Notes: generated from the letters alone by a model not told the origin. A DNA stretch of 64,000 bases from Parashewanella curva (GCF_003675895.1 NZ_ML014765.1:1-64000), one strand, 5' to 3'; positions 18,741 through 28,497 are shown, numbered from the stretch's first letter. A program made the numbers and translations.

Positions 18741-19867
18741 AAAAAATAATTGTTGGAGTTGATGCTTCTAGAAATAAATCTGGTGGTGCAATAGATCACA
18801 TAAAAGGGATTATCAATTGCTTTGATCGGGAGAGCCATAATATCAAAGAAATTCATATATGGTCATATAATGAACTTCTTAATGAGCTTCCAGACAATAG
18901 CTGGTTAAAAAAACATAGTAATTCGTATATTGAATCAGGAATTATAAAAAACCTTTATTGGCAAAAGTTTTTATTAAAAAAGGAGCTCGAATATCACGAC
19001 TGTGATGTGCTTTTTAGTTCAGATGCTTCTTCATTATGCCGTTTTTCCCCATTTGTAACATTAAGCCAAGATGCACTTAGTTTTGAGAAAGGCACTATAA
19101 GAAAGTTTTTGTTTACTCGTTCTATTTTTAGAATGTTGTTTATTTATTTTTTACAAATTTCAACAGTTCGAGCAAGTAAAGGAACAATTTTTTTAACAGA
19201 ATATGCTAAAAATCTTGTAATTAGAAAAACAGGAAGCATCTCTAGAACTCAAATTATTCCTCATGGTGTCAATAGCATATTTAAACTTAATATTTCACAT
19301 GTAAAGCTGAGTTTATTAGAGCCAGTTTCTGTTATTTATGTTTCCAACTATTCAATGTATAAGAACCAATGGAATGTTGTACAAGCAGTTGATCAGCTTA
19401 ATAAAGAAGGTTACTCAATTAACCTTGCTTTAGCAGGGGGGGGCGGGGGTAAAGCAAAAAAATTAACTGACTCTGCTATGTGTAATGCAAAATGTCCTCA
19501 AAATTTTCATGATCTAGGGCGAGTTCAGCATTCTGATTTACCAAAGTTGATTGCCAAACACGACATTTTTCTTTTTGCTTCCTCTTGTGAGACAATATCT
19601 ATAACTTTACTCGAAGGGATGGCATCTTTTAAGCCTATTGCATGTTCAAATAAAGGACCAATGCCTGAAGTTTTAGGCAATAACGGTGTGTTTTTTGATC
19701 CAGAAGATCCATTTTCAATAAAGTTAGCCTTAAAAAAAATTATGTTAAATTCTGATAGTGAAAATTATAAATTGGCGTTTGGCGCATTTGAACGATCAAA
19801 ATACTTTTCTTGGGAGAATTGTTCCCGTGAAACTTGGAATTTCATTGAGAAAACACTAGAGGAATAG
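18737..19867 (+). CDS. GT4-family glycosyltransferase
   Basis: A 376-residue GT-B enzyme beginning VGVDASRNKSGGAIDHI. Its C-terminal nucleotide-sugar domain has VIYVSNYSMYKNQWNVVQAV, LALAGGGGGKA and IFLFASSCETISITLLEGMA, with the last Glu of the E-x7-E region. It appears to start at a TTG that overlaps the stop of the previous gene (TTGA) and lacks a strong ribosome-binding site, suggesting coupled translation. A G-run at 19435-19448 encodes the glycine stretch and is a place where slippage or a sequencing error could occur. Sugar specificity is unknown. Confidence 0.83.
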   Translation: MKKIIVGVDASRNKSGGAIDHIKGIINCFDRESHNIKEIHIWSYNELLNELPDNSWLKKHSNSYIESGIIKNLYWQKFLLKKELEYHDCDVLFSSDASSLCRFSPFVTLSQDALSFEKGTIRKFLFTRSIFRMLFIYFLQISTVRASKGTIFLTEYAKNLVIRKTGSISRTQIIPHGVNSIFKLNISHVKLSLLEPVSVIYVSNYSMYKNQWNVVQAVDQLNKEGYSINLALAGGGGGKAKKLTDSAMCNAKCPQNFHDLGRVQHSDLPKLIAKHDIFLFASSCETISITLLEGMASFKPIACSNKGPMPEVLGNNGVFFDPEDPFSIKLALKKIMLNSDSENYKLAFGAFERSKYFSWENCSRETWNFIEKTLEE

Positions 19868-19868
19868 A

Positions 19869-20993
19869 ATGAGAATTTGCACAAAATGTGTAATGGATAC
19901 CACAGATTCTAAAATAACATTTGATGAAAATGGAGTTTGTGATCATTGCAATACCTATTTTTCAGATATCTTGCCAAAATGGAATCCAGATGGCATTGAC
20001 GAGTCCGAATTATACAAATTAGCCGAAAAAATCAAACAAGAAGGTAAAGGTCAAGATTTCGACTGCATTATTGGTATGAGCGGGGGGATTGATAGTTCTT
20101 ACCTTTTATATCTTGCGAAAGAAAAACTCGGGCTTAGACCTCTTGTTTTTCATGTTGATGCGGGTTGGAACTCCCAAGAAGCGGTCAATAACATTGAGCG
20201 CTTGGTTGATGGCTTAGGGCTTGATCTTTATACTGAAGTGATTGATTGGGAGGAAATGAAAGATCTACAACTTTCATTTTTCAAAGCAGGTGTTTCACAT
20301 ACCGATACGCCGCAAGATCACGCTTTCTTTGCGACAATGTATAAGTTTGCTTCTAAACATGGTGTTAAAAATATTTTAACTGGTGGTAATTACTCCACCG
20401 AGTGTATCCGTAATCCTTTAGAGTGGATGTATTATCAATCTGATAGTCGTCAGCTAAAAGATATTCATGATAAGTTTGGTACACGTCCTCTTAAACGCTT
20501 TCCAGTGACAAACATCCTTTGGCACAAAGTCTATTTACCTTATTTCAAAGGAATTAAGGTGACTCGTCCTTTAGACTACATGAAATATAACAAAGAAGAA
20601 GCGACTCAACTTCTCGAAAACAAATTTGGTTACCAGCGTTATCCTCAAAAACATTTTGAGTCACGCTTCACACGTTTTTATGAAGGGTATTGGTTACCTG
20701 CGAAATTTGGCTATGATACTCGTAAAGTTCAGTTTTCAAGTCTAATTCTAACGGGGCAAATGACTCGCGATGAAGCTCTTGAGCAACTTAAAAAGCCAGC
20801 AATGACTGAAGAGCAGGTTCGCCAGGAATTTGAGTATATTGCTAATAAGCTGGGTATCTCTGTTGAAGAGTTACGTGGTTATTTCGATGCTCCAAACAAA
20901 ACGTATCGCGATTATAAGTCTCAGCAAGGGATATATGATGTTGGTGCGAAAGTCTTGCGCGCATTTGGTCTGGAAAAAGGAGGCAAGCGTTGA
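19869..20993 (+). CDS. N-acetyl sugar amidotransferase (WbuX/WbpG-like)
   Basis: A 374-residue PP-loop ATPase of the N-acetyl sugar amidotransferase family. The adenylation loop is SGGIDSS at residues 71-77. Paired cysteines (C4, C7, C24, C27) form a likely zinc site. With HisH- and HisF-like partners it converts an N-acetyl group on a nucleotide sugar to an acetamidino group using ammonia from glutamine. This is the WbpG-HisH2-HisF2 system of Pseudomonas aeruginosa O5-type and WbuX-WbuY-WbuZ of E. coli O145-type clusters. The next two genes overlap it and complete the set. Composition returns to a more moderate GC here. Confidence 0.88.
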   Translation: MRICTKCVMDTTDSKITFDENGVCDHCNTYFSDILPKWNPDGIDESELYKLAEKIKQEGKGQDFDCIIGMSGGIDSSYLLYLAKEKLGLRPLVFHVDAGWNSQEAVNNIERLVDGLGLDLYTEVIDWEEMKDLQLSFFKAGVSHTDTPQDHAFFATMYKFASKHGVKNILTGGNYSTECIRNPLEWMYYQSDSRQLKDIHDKFGTRPLKRFPVTNILWHKVYLPYFKGIKVTRPLDYMKYNKEEATQLLENKFGYQRYPQKHFESRFTRFYEGYWLPAKFGYDTRKVQFSSLILTGQMTRDEALEQLKKPAMTEEQVRQEFEYIANKLGISVEELRGYFDAPNKTYRDYKSQQGIYDVGAKVLRAFGLEKGGKR

Positions 20994-21607
20994 TTGCGAT
21001 TGTCGACTATGGCTTAGGAAATATTCGTGCTTTTGGGAATATATACAAACGCTTAGGGATCCCTTATTGCTTTGCCAAAACCAAGGAAGAATTGGCACAA
21101 GCGAGTAAGATTATTTTACCCGGTGTGGGTTCTTTTGATTATGCGATGGAGCTTTTAAATAATTCAGGGCTTCGTGAGCAATTAGATGAGCTCGTATTAG
21201 AAAAAAAAGTCCCAGTAATCGGTATTTGTGTTGGTATGCAAATCATGGCAAAGGGAAGTGAAGAAGGCAAAAGTAAAGGACTCGGCTGGTTAGATACCAC
21301 TGTGGTTAAGTTTTCTGATGATAACGAACTAGAGTTTCCATTACCTCATATGGGGTGGAATAATTTGTCATTGCAAAAAGATGACCCACTTTTTGATGAT
21401 CTCGATATAAATCCTCTTTTTTACTTTTTACACTCATATCACTTTGATGCCGATTATGAGCATGTCATAGCGTCGGCAAAATACTCGGAACGCATTGGCT
21501 GTATCGTAAAAAAAGAAAACATTTATGGTATTCAGTGTCACCCTGAAAAGAGCCACCATAATGGTGTCAATTTGCTGAAAAATTTTGCAGAGGTAGCTAA
21601 TGCTTAG
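20990..21607 (+). CDS. HisH-like glutamine amidotransferase subunit (WbuY-like)
   Basis: A 205-residue class-I glutaminase with the nucleophile Cys80 (IGICVGMQ) and the His-Glu pair in [12 protein letters not shown]. It starts at a TTG that overlaps the previous stop (TTGA), with a strong AAGGAGG six bases upstream. It would hydrolyse glutamine and pass ammonia to its HisF-like partner for acetamidino formation on a sugar. It is a paralogue of histidine-biosynthesis HisH; the context (no other his genes, adjacent amidotransferase) argues for the polysaccharide role. Confidence 0.88.
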   Translation: MIAIVDYGLGNIRAFGNIYKRLGIPYCFAKTKEELAQASKIILPGVGSFDYAMELLNNSGLREQLDELVLEKKVPVIGICVGMQIMAKGSEEGKSKGLGWLDTTVVKFSDDNELEFPLPHMGWNNLSLQKDDPLFDDLDINPLFYFLHSYHFDADYEHVIASAKYSERIGCIVKKENIYGIQCHPEKSHHNGVNLLKNFAEVANA

Positions 21608-22364
21608 GTCGCGTGTTATTCCTGTTCTTTTAGTGCGTGATAAAGGTTTAGTTAAAACCACTAAGTTTTCAGATGACAAATATGTTGGTGATCCGCTCAA
21701 TGCAGTTCGAATTTTCAATGAAAAAGAAGCAGACGAACTAACCATTTTTGATATTGATGCAACTGTGCATGGTAATGAACCAGATTATAAGACAATTGAG
21801 AACTGGGCTGCTGAGTGTAGAATGCCACTTTGCTATGGTGGTGGAATTAAAACGGCTGAGCAAGCACTTAAAATCTTGTCCTTAGGTGTTGAAAAAGTGG
21901 CACTAAGCGCAGCAGCTATCAACAATCCTCAGTTGATTAAAGTGATTGCACAACAAGTTGGTAATCAAAGTGTTGTTGTAGTTCTTGACGTTAAGAAAAA
22001 GCTATTTGGTAGCTATAAGGTTTATACTCATAACGGTAAAAAAGCAGTTGATATCGATTTATTTGATTTTATAAAAACAGTTGAATCTCTGGGTGCAGGC
22101 GAAATCGTTATAAATAATATCGACCTTGATGGCTCTATGAAAGGCTATGATCTAAGCCTATTAAAAAAACTGAAAGCAGCAGTATCGATTCCTTTAACCA
22201 TTTGTGGTGGGGCAGGTTCTCATTCTGATTTAAAACATGTGATTAGCACGTATTCTCCAATAGGCGTCGCAGCAGGTAGTTTATTTGTTTTCAAGGGTAA
22301 ATATAGAGCGGTCTTGATTAACTACCCAAACTCAAGTGAAAAGAATTCTTTATTTTCTAATTAG
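21600..22364 (+). CDS. HisF-like cyclase subunit (WbuZ-like)
   Basis: A 254-residue TIM-barrel protein with HisF signatures: RVIPVLLV at the N-terminus, [44 protein letters not shown] and TICGGAGS. It overlaps the HisH-like gene by eight bases, and GAGG precedes its ATG. It forms the ammonia-channelling partner of the HisH-like subunit in the WbuXYZ-type acetamidino module. It differs from true HisF in context and in the C-terminus ([14 protein letters not shown]). Confidence 0.88.
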   Translation: MLRSRVIPVLLVRDKGLVKTTKFSDDKYVGDPLNAVRIFNEKEADELTIFDIDATVHGNEPDYKTIENWAAECRMPLCYGGGIKTAEQALKILSLGVEKVALSAAAINNPQLIKVIAQQVGNQSVVVVLDVKKKLFGSYKVYTHNGKKAVDIDLFDFIKTVESLGAGEIVINNIDLDGSMKGYDLSLLKKLKAAVSIPLTICGGAGSHSDLKHVISTYSPIGVAAGSLFVFKGKYRAVLINYPNSSEKNSLFSN

Positions 22365-22372
22365 GTAATTTG

Positions 22373-24484
22373 ATGCAACAAGTATTACAAAATCTTGCCA
22401 ATGGTGAAACATCATTGGTCGATGTTCCTTGCCCAAATTCGAAAAATGGTCATGTACTAATTCAAACAACTAAAACATTAGTTTCTGTTGGCACCGAGCG
22501 AATGCTTGTTGATTTTGGTAAAGCAGGGTGGATTGAAAAGGCTCGTTCTCAACCTGACAAAGTCAAAATGGTTTTAGAAAAAGTTAAAACTGATGGACTT
22601 TCTGCCACTTATGATGCTGTTAAATCTAAGTTAGACCAGCCTTTACCGCTAGGTTATTGTAACGTTGGCACTGTAATGGATGGTAGTGACACTGGGTTCG
22701 AGCAAGGTACTCGTGTTGTATCAAACGGTAACCATGCTGAAGTGGTAAGAGTACCTAAAAATTTAGTTACGGCGATTCCTGAGGGAGTTGATGATGAAAC
22801 TGCCTCGTTTACAGTTCTTGGTGCAATTGCGATGCAAGGCATCCGGTTAATCAAGCCGACCATCGGAGAAGCGGTTGTTGTAACGGGTTTAGGTTTAATT
22901 GGTTTATTAGCTGTTCAGATATTAAAAGCTAATGGCTGTCGTGTTCTGGGCATTGACTTTGACTCATCTAAATGTGAACTCGCTAAGCAGTTTGGTGCTG
23001 AGGTTGTTGACTTATCCAAAGGTGAAGACCCATTAGTTGCTGCTGAAGCTTTTTCTCGTGGACGTGGTGTTGATGCGGTATTAATCACTGCAAGCTCAAA
23101 AAGCAATGACATCATGCATCAAGCAGCAACCATGTGCCGTAAACGCGGTCGAATCGTTTTAGTTGGGGTTGTTGGCTTAGAGTTGAGCCGTGCGGATCTC
23201 TATGAAAAAGAGCTTACTTTCCAAGTGTCTTGTTCTTATGGCCCAGGTCGATATGATGATGAATATGAAGCTAAAGGGAAGGACTATCCTTTTGCGTTCG
23301 TTCGTTGGACAGAGCAACGAAACTTTGAAGCTATTTTAGATTTGATGGCTGCAGGTGCTATCGACATTAAACCTTTAGTAAGTCATCGATTTGTTATTGA
23401 TGATGCAAAAGAAGCATACGCTAAGCTTGATGACAAAGCCTCTTTAGGTATTGTTCTTGATTACAGTAGTTCTGATCCTGAAAAATTAACTCAATCGACC
23501 GTTAATCTTGGAGCAATCTCGGCTCCTTCTAAAGGAAAAGGTAATGTGGCCTTTATTGGCGGTGGTAACTATGCATCAAGAGTGCTTATTCCAGCATTTA
23601 AAAAAGCTGGTGCTAATTTGACTTCTATCGTCACTAGCGGTGGGATCAGTGCTGTACACCATGGTAACAAAAATGGCTTCGGATCTGCTTCAACCGATTT
23701 GCAGCAAGCTCTTGATGACAAAACAGATACAGTGGTCATTGCTACTCAGCATAACCTGCATGCATCACAAGCTATTGCTGCACTAGAGAAAGGCAAGCAT
23801 GTATTTGTAGAAAAGCCGTTAGCGTTAAATCATGAAGAAATTAATGCATTAGAAGCCGCTCAGAGAGCTTCGAATAGCATTGTTATGGTCGGATATAACC
23901 GCCGTTTTGCTCCTCAAGTTCAAAAAATGAAAGCGTTACTGAGTAACAAATCTGCACCGAAGACGTTTATCATGACCATGAATGCTGGTGATATACCTAA
24001 AGATCATTGGACTCAAGATCCAAGCGTTGGCGGTGGCCGGATTATTGGTGAAGCTTGTCATTATATTGACTTAATGCGCTTTTTATCAGGCTCTGAGATT
24101 TCTTCCTTCAACGCTGTAAAAATGGGTGAAAATGACTTTGTTGAAGTGACTGAAGACAAGGCAATCATAACCCTGACTTTTAAAGATGGCTCAATCGGTA
24201 CGATTCATTATTTTGCTAACGGTGGCAAGTCATTTCCAAAAGAAAGAATAGAAGTATTCTGTGACGATGCTGTGCTGCAGTTAGACAATTTCCGTAAATT
24301 AACAGGATTTGGCTGGAAAGGGTTTGATAAAATGAACCTTTGGTCACAAGATAAAGGGCAAGCTAATTGCACTAAGACATTTATGCAGTCAGTGATATCT
24401 GGCTCTGCTAGCCCAATCCCTCATGAGGAAATTTTTGAGGTGGCGCGAATATCCGTTGATATTGCAGAACATCTCAGGAGTTAA
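22373..24484 (+). CDS. bi-domain oxidoreductase (MDR dehydrogenase fused to Gfo/Idh/MocA)
   Basis: A 703-residue fusion. The first half (to about 365) is a medium-chain dehydrogenase with VVTGLGLIGLLAVQILKANG as the NAD(P) site and RGVDAVLITASS. The second half starts at about 385 with VAFIGGGNYASRVLIPAF and has the Gfo/Idh/MocA motif HVFVEKPLALNHEE. The role is unknown; it is probably oxidation/reduction of a sugar intermediate in polysaccharide modification. The ATG at 22373 is preferred, with AGG seven bases upstream. The next genes are heparinase-like and WbuB-like, a trio that I recall from other surface-polysaccharide clusters. A terminator-like hairpin directly follows its stop. Confidence 0.83.
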   Translation: MQQVLQNLANGETSLVDVPCPNSKNGHVLIQTTKTLVSVGTERMLVDFGKAGWIEKARSQPDKVKMVLEKVKTDGLSATYDAVKSKLDQPLPLGYCNVGTVMDGSDTGFEQGTRVVSNGNHAEVVRVPKNLVTAIPEGVDDETASFTVLGAIAMQGIRLIKPTIGEAVVVTGLGLIGLLAVQILKANGCRVLGIDFDSSKCELAKQFGAEVVDLSKGEDPLVAAEAFSRGRGVDAVLITASSKSNDIMHQAATMCRKRGRIVLVGVVGLELSRADLYEKELTFQVSCSYGPGRYDDEYEAKGKDYPFAFVRWTEQRNFEAILDLMAAGAIDIKPLVSHRFVIDDAKEAYAKLDDKASLGIVLDYSSSDPEKLTQSTVNLGAISAPSKGKGNVAFIGGGNYASRVLIPAFKKAGANLTSIVTSGGISAVHHGNKNGFGSASTDLQQALDDKTDTVVIATQHNLHASQAIAALEKGKHVFVEKPLALNHEEINALEAAQRASNSIVMVGYNRRFAPQVQKMKALLSNKSAPKTFIMTMNAGDIPKDHWTQDPSVGGGRIIGEACHYIDLMRFLSGSEISSFNAVKMGENDFVEVTEDKAIITLTFKDGSIGTIHYFANGGKSFPKERIEVFCDDAVLQLDNFRKLTGFGWKGFDKMNLWSQDKGQANCTKTFMQSVISGSASPIPHEEIFEVARISVDIAEHLRS

Positions 24485-24488
24485 TTTC

Positions 24489-24517
24489 AAGGGGGCTTAG
24501 CCCCCTTTCGTTTATTT
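24489..24517 (+). terminator. intrinsic-terminator-like hairpin inside the operon
   Basis: GGGGGC (24491-24496), loop TTA, GCCCCC (24500-24505) is followed by a T-rich stretch (TTTCGTTTATTT). It lies between the oxidoreductase stop and the heparinase-like start, only 12 bases before that ATG. It may attenuate distal genes unless transcription is antiterminated, or may limit ribosome access. Confidence 0.6.
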
Positions 24518-26149
24518 ATGAAAAAATTATTATTACTATTTCACACTGTTAAGTGTCTAAAGTGGCCTCAATTTTATTTTAGATTTTACCGTAAGTTTTT
24601 TAAACCTAAGGTAACTGAGCAATTTAATCAATACGTTGTAAAAAGAAGTCATCTTTGGAAAAGTGTTGAGCTTTTTGAAGAGAAAATTACTTTTGATTAT
24701 CGAGCTACATTTTTAAATCATTCTAAAACACTTAATTTTCCCGTTGATTGGAATGATGAATCTCATAGTAAACTTTGGACGTATAACCTTCATTATTTTG
24801 AAGAACTTTTATCAATAAATTCAGATCAGAAACGCGACTTTCATTCTGAGTTAATTGAACAGTGGATCCAAGATAATCCTATAGGAAAGGGGAATGGTTG
24901 GGAGCCTTATCCTATCTCTTTACGTGTTCCCAACATATTTAAAGCTTGGCTCTCAGGAATGGAGCTTACTCCGTCCATGTTTGAGAGCTTGCATGCTCAA
25001 GCTAGTTATCTTTCTAATGATTTAGAAAAGCACCTCTTAGGAAATCATTATTTTGTCAATTTAAAGGCATTGCTTTTTGCTGGAGTCATTTTTAAAAATT
25101 CTCGATGGCTGAATATAGCTGAAAAAGGCTTGCTGAAAGAAATTCCTGAACAGATTTTAGATGATGGCTTCAACTTTGAACTTACACCCATGTATCATTC
25201 ACTTATCCTTGTTGATATGTTGGACATGTGTAATTTATGTCGCTCTTATCCAGAATCTGTTTCATCTGAACTATCAAGGCTAATTGAAAAATATATTCCT
25301 AAAATGCTTCATTGTATGGAAGCTATATCTCATCCTGATGGCGGTGTATCCTTCTTTAATGATTCAGTTGACGGAATTGCTCCTCAACAAGCGTTAATAA
25401 AAAATTATGCAAAAGGCTTAGGCTTTCAATCTGAGAACTTCAATTTAGAAAACGCCCAAGTGTTTGATTTGAAACATTCGGGATATTTGGTTGCAACCCT
25501 CAAAGGCCTAAAAGTCATTTTTGATGCTAGCAATGTTGGGCCTGATTATATCCCAGGTCACGCTCATGCAGATACGTTGTCATTCGAGATGTCTATTGGG
25601 CCTGAAAGAGTTTTCGTTAATACTGGTATTTCTCAGTATGGGTTGTCACCTCAGCGTTTAATAGAAAGAAAAACAATTTCTCATAACACAATTGAAGTAG
25701 ACAATAAAGATTCCTCACAGGTTTGGAGTGGCTTTAGAGTAGCTAAGCGAGCTCGAATTAACTGGCGCTATGCTGAAATTAAAGGCGATGGAGTTATTTT
25801 AAGCGCAAGTCACAATGGTTATGAAAATATCATTGGTGGATGCGAACATGCTCGTACAATTGAGTTAGGTACAAATAGCTTTGTTATCTCTGACAAAATT
25901 AAAGGTCAATTTAATACTGCGATATCACGGCTTTACTTTCACCCTGATTTAAGTGTCACTTTAAGTGAAGGGATGCTTGCAGTTGAGGGACAGCATTTTT
26001 CTATGCGGTGTGACTTATCAAGCTTAGATGTGTGTTTAAAAGAATCTCTGTGGCATCCAGAGTTTGGTTTATCACGAGCAAACAAGGTATTGGAAACAAA
26101 GATGGAGACAGATGCTCTTTCTTTAAATTTTTTATGGAATAAAAAGTAG
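24518..26149 (+). CDS. heparinase II/III-family protein
   Basis: A 543-residue protein. The N-terminal part is an alpha/alpha-toroid (WTYNLHYFEELLS, NGWEPYPISLRVPNIFKAWL, LLGNHYFVNLKALLFAG), and from about residue 330 there is a heparinase II/III beta-sandwich (DASNVGPDYIPGHAHADTLS, RKTISHNTIEVDN). In polysaccharide clusters these proteins may cleave or modify the polymer or take part in synthesis; the family is otherwise known for polysaccharide lyases. No signal peptide is obvious, although a short hydrophobic N-terminus (MKKLLLLFHTV) is present, so location is uncertain. It is followed with a one-base gap by a WbuB-like glycosyltransferase. Confidence 0.8.
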   Translation: MKKLLLLFHTVKCLKWPQFYFRFYRKFFKPKVTEQFNQYVVKRSHLWKSVELFEEKITFDYRATFLNHSKTLNFPVDWNDESHSKLWTYNLHYFEELLSINSDQKRDFHSELIEQWIQDNPIGKGNGWEPYPISLRVPNIFKAWLSGMELTPSMFESLHAQASYLSNDLEKHLLGNHYFVNLKALLFAGVIFKNSRWLNIAEKGLLKEIPEQILDDGFNFELTPMYHSLILVDMLDMCNLCRSYPESVSSELSRLIEKYIPKMLHCMEAISHPDGGVSFFNDSVDGIAPQQALIKNYAKGLGFQSENFNLENAQVFDLKHSGYLVATLKGLKVIFDASNVGPDYIPGHAHADTLSFEMSIGPERVFVNTGISQYGLSPQRLIERKTISHNTIEVDNKDSSQVWSGFRVAKRARINWRYAEIKGDGVILSASHNGYENIIGGCEHARTIELGTNSFVISDKIKGQFNTAISRLYFHPDLSVTLSEGMLAVEGQHFSMRCDLSSLDVCLKESLWHPEFGLSRANKVLETKMETDALSLNFLWNKK

Positions 26150-26150
26150 T

Positions 26151-27383
26151 ATGCATATTCTTTTTCTGACAGATAACTTTCCTCCAGAAGGTAATGCTCC
26201 TGCATCCAGAACTTATGAACACACTAGAGAGTGGGTTAAAGCTGGTCACAAAGTAACAGTAATAACTTGTGCACCAAACTTCCCTGAAGGTAAAGTCTTT
26301 GAGGGTTACAAAAATTCATGGTTCAGTAAAAGTAAAGTTGAAGGCATTAATGTTTGGCGTGTTAAAACTTACATTACGGCCAATGAAGGGTTTATCAAGC
26401 GTATCTTAGACTTTATTTCTTTTATGCTGAGTAGCTTTATTTTTGGTCTATTTAGTAAAAAAGTTGATGTTGTTATTGGTACTTCACCTCAATTTTTTAC
26501 TGTTATTTCAGCTTGGGCTTTAGCAAAGCTTAAAAGCGTGCCCTTTGTTTTTGAACTACGTGACATTTGGCCTGCATCTATTACTGCCGTTGGTGCAATG
26601 AAAAAGAACAAGATTATTCAGATACTGGAAAAAGTTGAGATGTTTTTATACAAGCAAGCTGACTTGATCGTGTCTGTCACTCATAGTTTCAAAAAGGAGT
26701 TAATCGAGAGAGGTGTTGATGGCAATAAAATAGACGTTGTCCTAAATGGTGTTGATCTCTGTAAGTATCACCCCACTGATAAAAGTAAATCTATTTTCGC
26801 TAAAAAATATAAACTTGAAGACAAATTTGTTGCCGGGTATATCGGCACTCACGGTTTGGCTCATGGCTTATCTACTATCGTGGAAGCCGCTGAACTCTTA
26901 AAAGAACATGATGAAATTCGCTTTGTTTTTGCTGGTGGAGGTGCAGAGAGAGACAAGGTTAAGAAGTTAGTTATTAAGAAAAAATTAGAAAACGTAATTT
27001 TGATTGATAGGCAATCTAAAGAGATGATGTCTCAATTGTGGGCTGTTTGTGATATCTCTCTTGTTCCATTAATTAATAAACCGTTATTTAAGACTGTAAT
27101 ACCTTCCAAAATATTCGAATGTATGGGGATGGGAATACCTTCAGTAATTAGTGTTCCTGAAGGTGAAGCAACCAAGATAGTTAGAGATACTGACAGTGGA
27201 TTAGTTGTTGAATCAGAATCTGCAAGTGAAATAGCCAAAGCGGTTCTCGACTTACATTCTAATAAAGAACAATACGTCAGTTTAAAATTCAATTGCAGTG
27301 AAAATTCTTCTTTGTTTGATAGGAGGTTGCTTGCTGATAAAATGCTTAAAATTGTAGAGCGTGTAGTAAAAAGAGTTGGTTGA
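26151..27383 (+). CDS. WbuB-like GT4 glycosyltransferase
   Basis: A 410-residue GT-B enzyme opening with ILFLTDNFPPEGNAPASR, a WbuB-type start. FVFELRDIWPASI and a hydrophobic segment (about residues 88-103, FISFMLSSFIFGLF) suggest peripheral membrane contact. The C-terminal domain has GYIGTHGLAHGLSTIVEAAE, FVFAGGGAERD and PSKIFECMGMGIP with the catalytic-region Glu. WbuB enzymes transfer a deoxy-amino sugar in E. coli O26/O145-type units. Here it would add a sugar early in the repeat unit, near the WecA-like product, which is inferred from position only. Confidence 0.85.
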   Translation: MHILFLTDNFPPEGNAPASRTYEHTREWVKAGHKVTVITCAPNFPEGKVFEGYKNSWFSKSKVEGINVWRVKTYITANEGFIKRILDFISFMLSSFIFGLFSKKVDVVIGTSPQFFTVISAWALAKLKSVPFVFELRDIWPASITAVGAMKKNKIIQILEKVEMFLYKQADLIVSVTHSFKKELIERGVDGNKIDVVLNGVDLCKYHPTDKSKSIFAKKYKLEDKFVAGYIGTHGLAHGLSTIVEAAELLKEHDEIRFVFAGGGAERDKVKKLVIKKKLENVILIDRQSKEMMSQLWAVCDISLVPLINKPLFKTVIPSKIFECMGMGIPSVISVPEGEATKIVRDTDSGLVVESESASEIAKAVLDLHSNKEQYVSLKFNCSENSSLFDRRLLADKMLKIVERVVKRVG

Positions 27384-27415
27384 TTAAAATAACAAACTCT
27401 ATATAGGTACTATAT

Positions 27416-28459
27416 ATGGAATATTTTCTTGCCTTTATGGGCTCATTTTTATTTACATTGTGCGGTGTTGCTGCATTAAAACCTCTCGCACAAAAAATGG
27501 GGTTAGTTGATATACCGAATGATCGTAAGTTGCATGTTGGTGATACGCCTTTAATTGGTGGGGCAGCAATTTTTTTGGGTGTGTTGTTTGCGTCGGCAAT
27601 AATAATGCCTTTAAGTCGAACTTTTAATTTGTACTTATTATCTGCAAGCCTTATTTTAATTTTGGGGATATTGGATGATAAGTGTGACTTGTCTGTACGC
27701 TCAAGACTTTTAGTGCAAGTTTTTGTGGCTTCAATATTGATCTTTGGAGCAAATTTTTACCTTTCAACATTTGGTTTTATCTTTCATTTTTTTGAGTTTA
27801 AGCTTGGGTATATTGGAACCGTAGTTACGGTGGTTGCTGTTATTGGGGCAATTAACGCATTTAATATGGTTGACGGTATTGATGGCTTAGCGGGAGCGCT
27901 CAGTTTAGTTACTTTTGGTTCACTTTCATTGCTTCTATATAAAGCTGGTAATCACTGGTTTATATTAGCTTTTTTATTTATTCCAGCTATTCTTGCTTAT
28001 CTCTCATTTAACTTACGCTGGCCTTTTAAAAACGTTACTAAGGTGTTTATGGGCGATGCAGGAAGCATGTTGATCGGGCTTTCAGTAGTTTGGCTGTTAG
28101 TCATTGGTGTTGAATCTGAAAATAGGGCCTTTTCTCCTGTTACAGCATTATATTTAATCGCTATCCCACTCATGGATATGGCTGCGATAATGTATCGAAG
28201 AATGAAGAAGGGTCAATCACCATTTAAGCCAGATAGAGATCATTTGCATCATATTTTCGAACGTGCAGGCTTCTCACGCCGTCAAACTTTAGTCAGAATA
28301 TTTTTAGGAGCGATTGTCATTGCTCTAATTGGTTTAATTGGTGAAGCTCTTCATGTACCAGAGTCCATAATGTTTGTTTTATTTGTCACCATCTTTGTTT
28401 TTTATAATTGGGCATTAATGCATGTTTGGCAACTGCTCAAAAGGTTCAGAAAGGATTAA
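27416..28459 (+). CDS. wecA: WecA-like undecaprenyl-phosphate GlcNAc-1-phosphate transferase
   Basis: A 347-residue polytopic enzyme of the WecA/MraY/WbpL family with about 11 membrane segments. Visible signatures are DIPNDRKLHVGDTPLIGGAA, the LGILDDK acidic pair, NAFNMVDGIDGLAGALS, FMGDAGSMLIG and the HLHHIF stretch (DRDHLHHIFERAG). It starts the repeat unit by placing a HexNAc-1-P, probably GlcNAc, on undecaprenyl phosphate. The end-of-cluster position just before galU is common in marine gammaproteobacteria. Whether GlcNAc or another HexNAc is used cannot be told. Confidence 0.87.
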   Translation: MEYFLAFMGSFLFTLCGVAALKPLAQKMGLVDIPNDRKLHVGDTPLIGGAAIFLGVLFASAIIMPLSRTFNLYLLSASLILILGILDDKCDLSVRSRLLVQVFVASILIFGANFYLSTFGFIFHFFEFKLGYIGTVVTVVAVIGAINAFNMVDGIDGLAGALSLVTFGSLSLLLYKAGNHWFILAFLFIPAILAYLSFNLRWPFKNVTKVFMGDAGSMLIGLSVVWLLVIGVESENRAFSPVTALYLIAIPLMDMAAIMYRRMKKGQSPFKPDRDHLHHIFERAGFSRRQTLVRIFLGAIVIALIGLIGEALHVPESIMFVLFVTIFVFYNWALMHVWQLLKRFRKD

Positions 28460-28461
28460 AA

Positions 28462-28497
28462 ATGAAAGCAGTAATTCCAGTTGCAGGGTTAGGAACC
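28462..28497 (+). pseudogene. galU: galU 5' fragment cut off by the IS element
   Basis: The ATG at 28462 is followed by codons for MKAVIPVAGLGT, the invariant start of UTP-glucose-1-phosphate uridylyltransferase. After codon 12 the sequence becomes the left end of an IS element, and no galU sequence resumes on the other side (the next gene is RfaH-like). The remainder of galU has therefore been lost from this locus. A short hybrid frame runs on for a few codons into the IS. Another galU elsewhere in the genome would be needed for UDP-glucose. Confidence 0.8.

Noticed and set aside
20990-22364. HisH/HisF as histidine-biosynthesis genes
   Set aside because: They follow an N-acetyl sugar amidotransferase with overlapping frames and no other his genes are near; the acetamidino-sugar role fits better.
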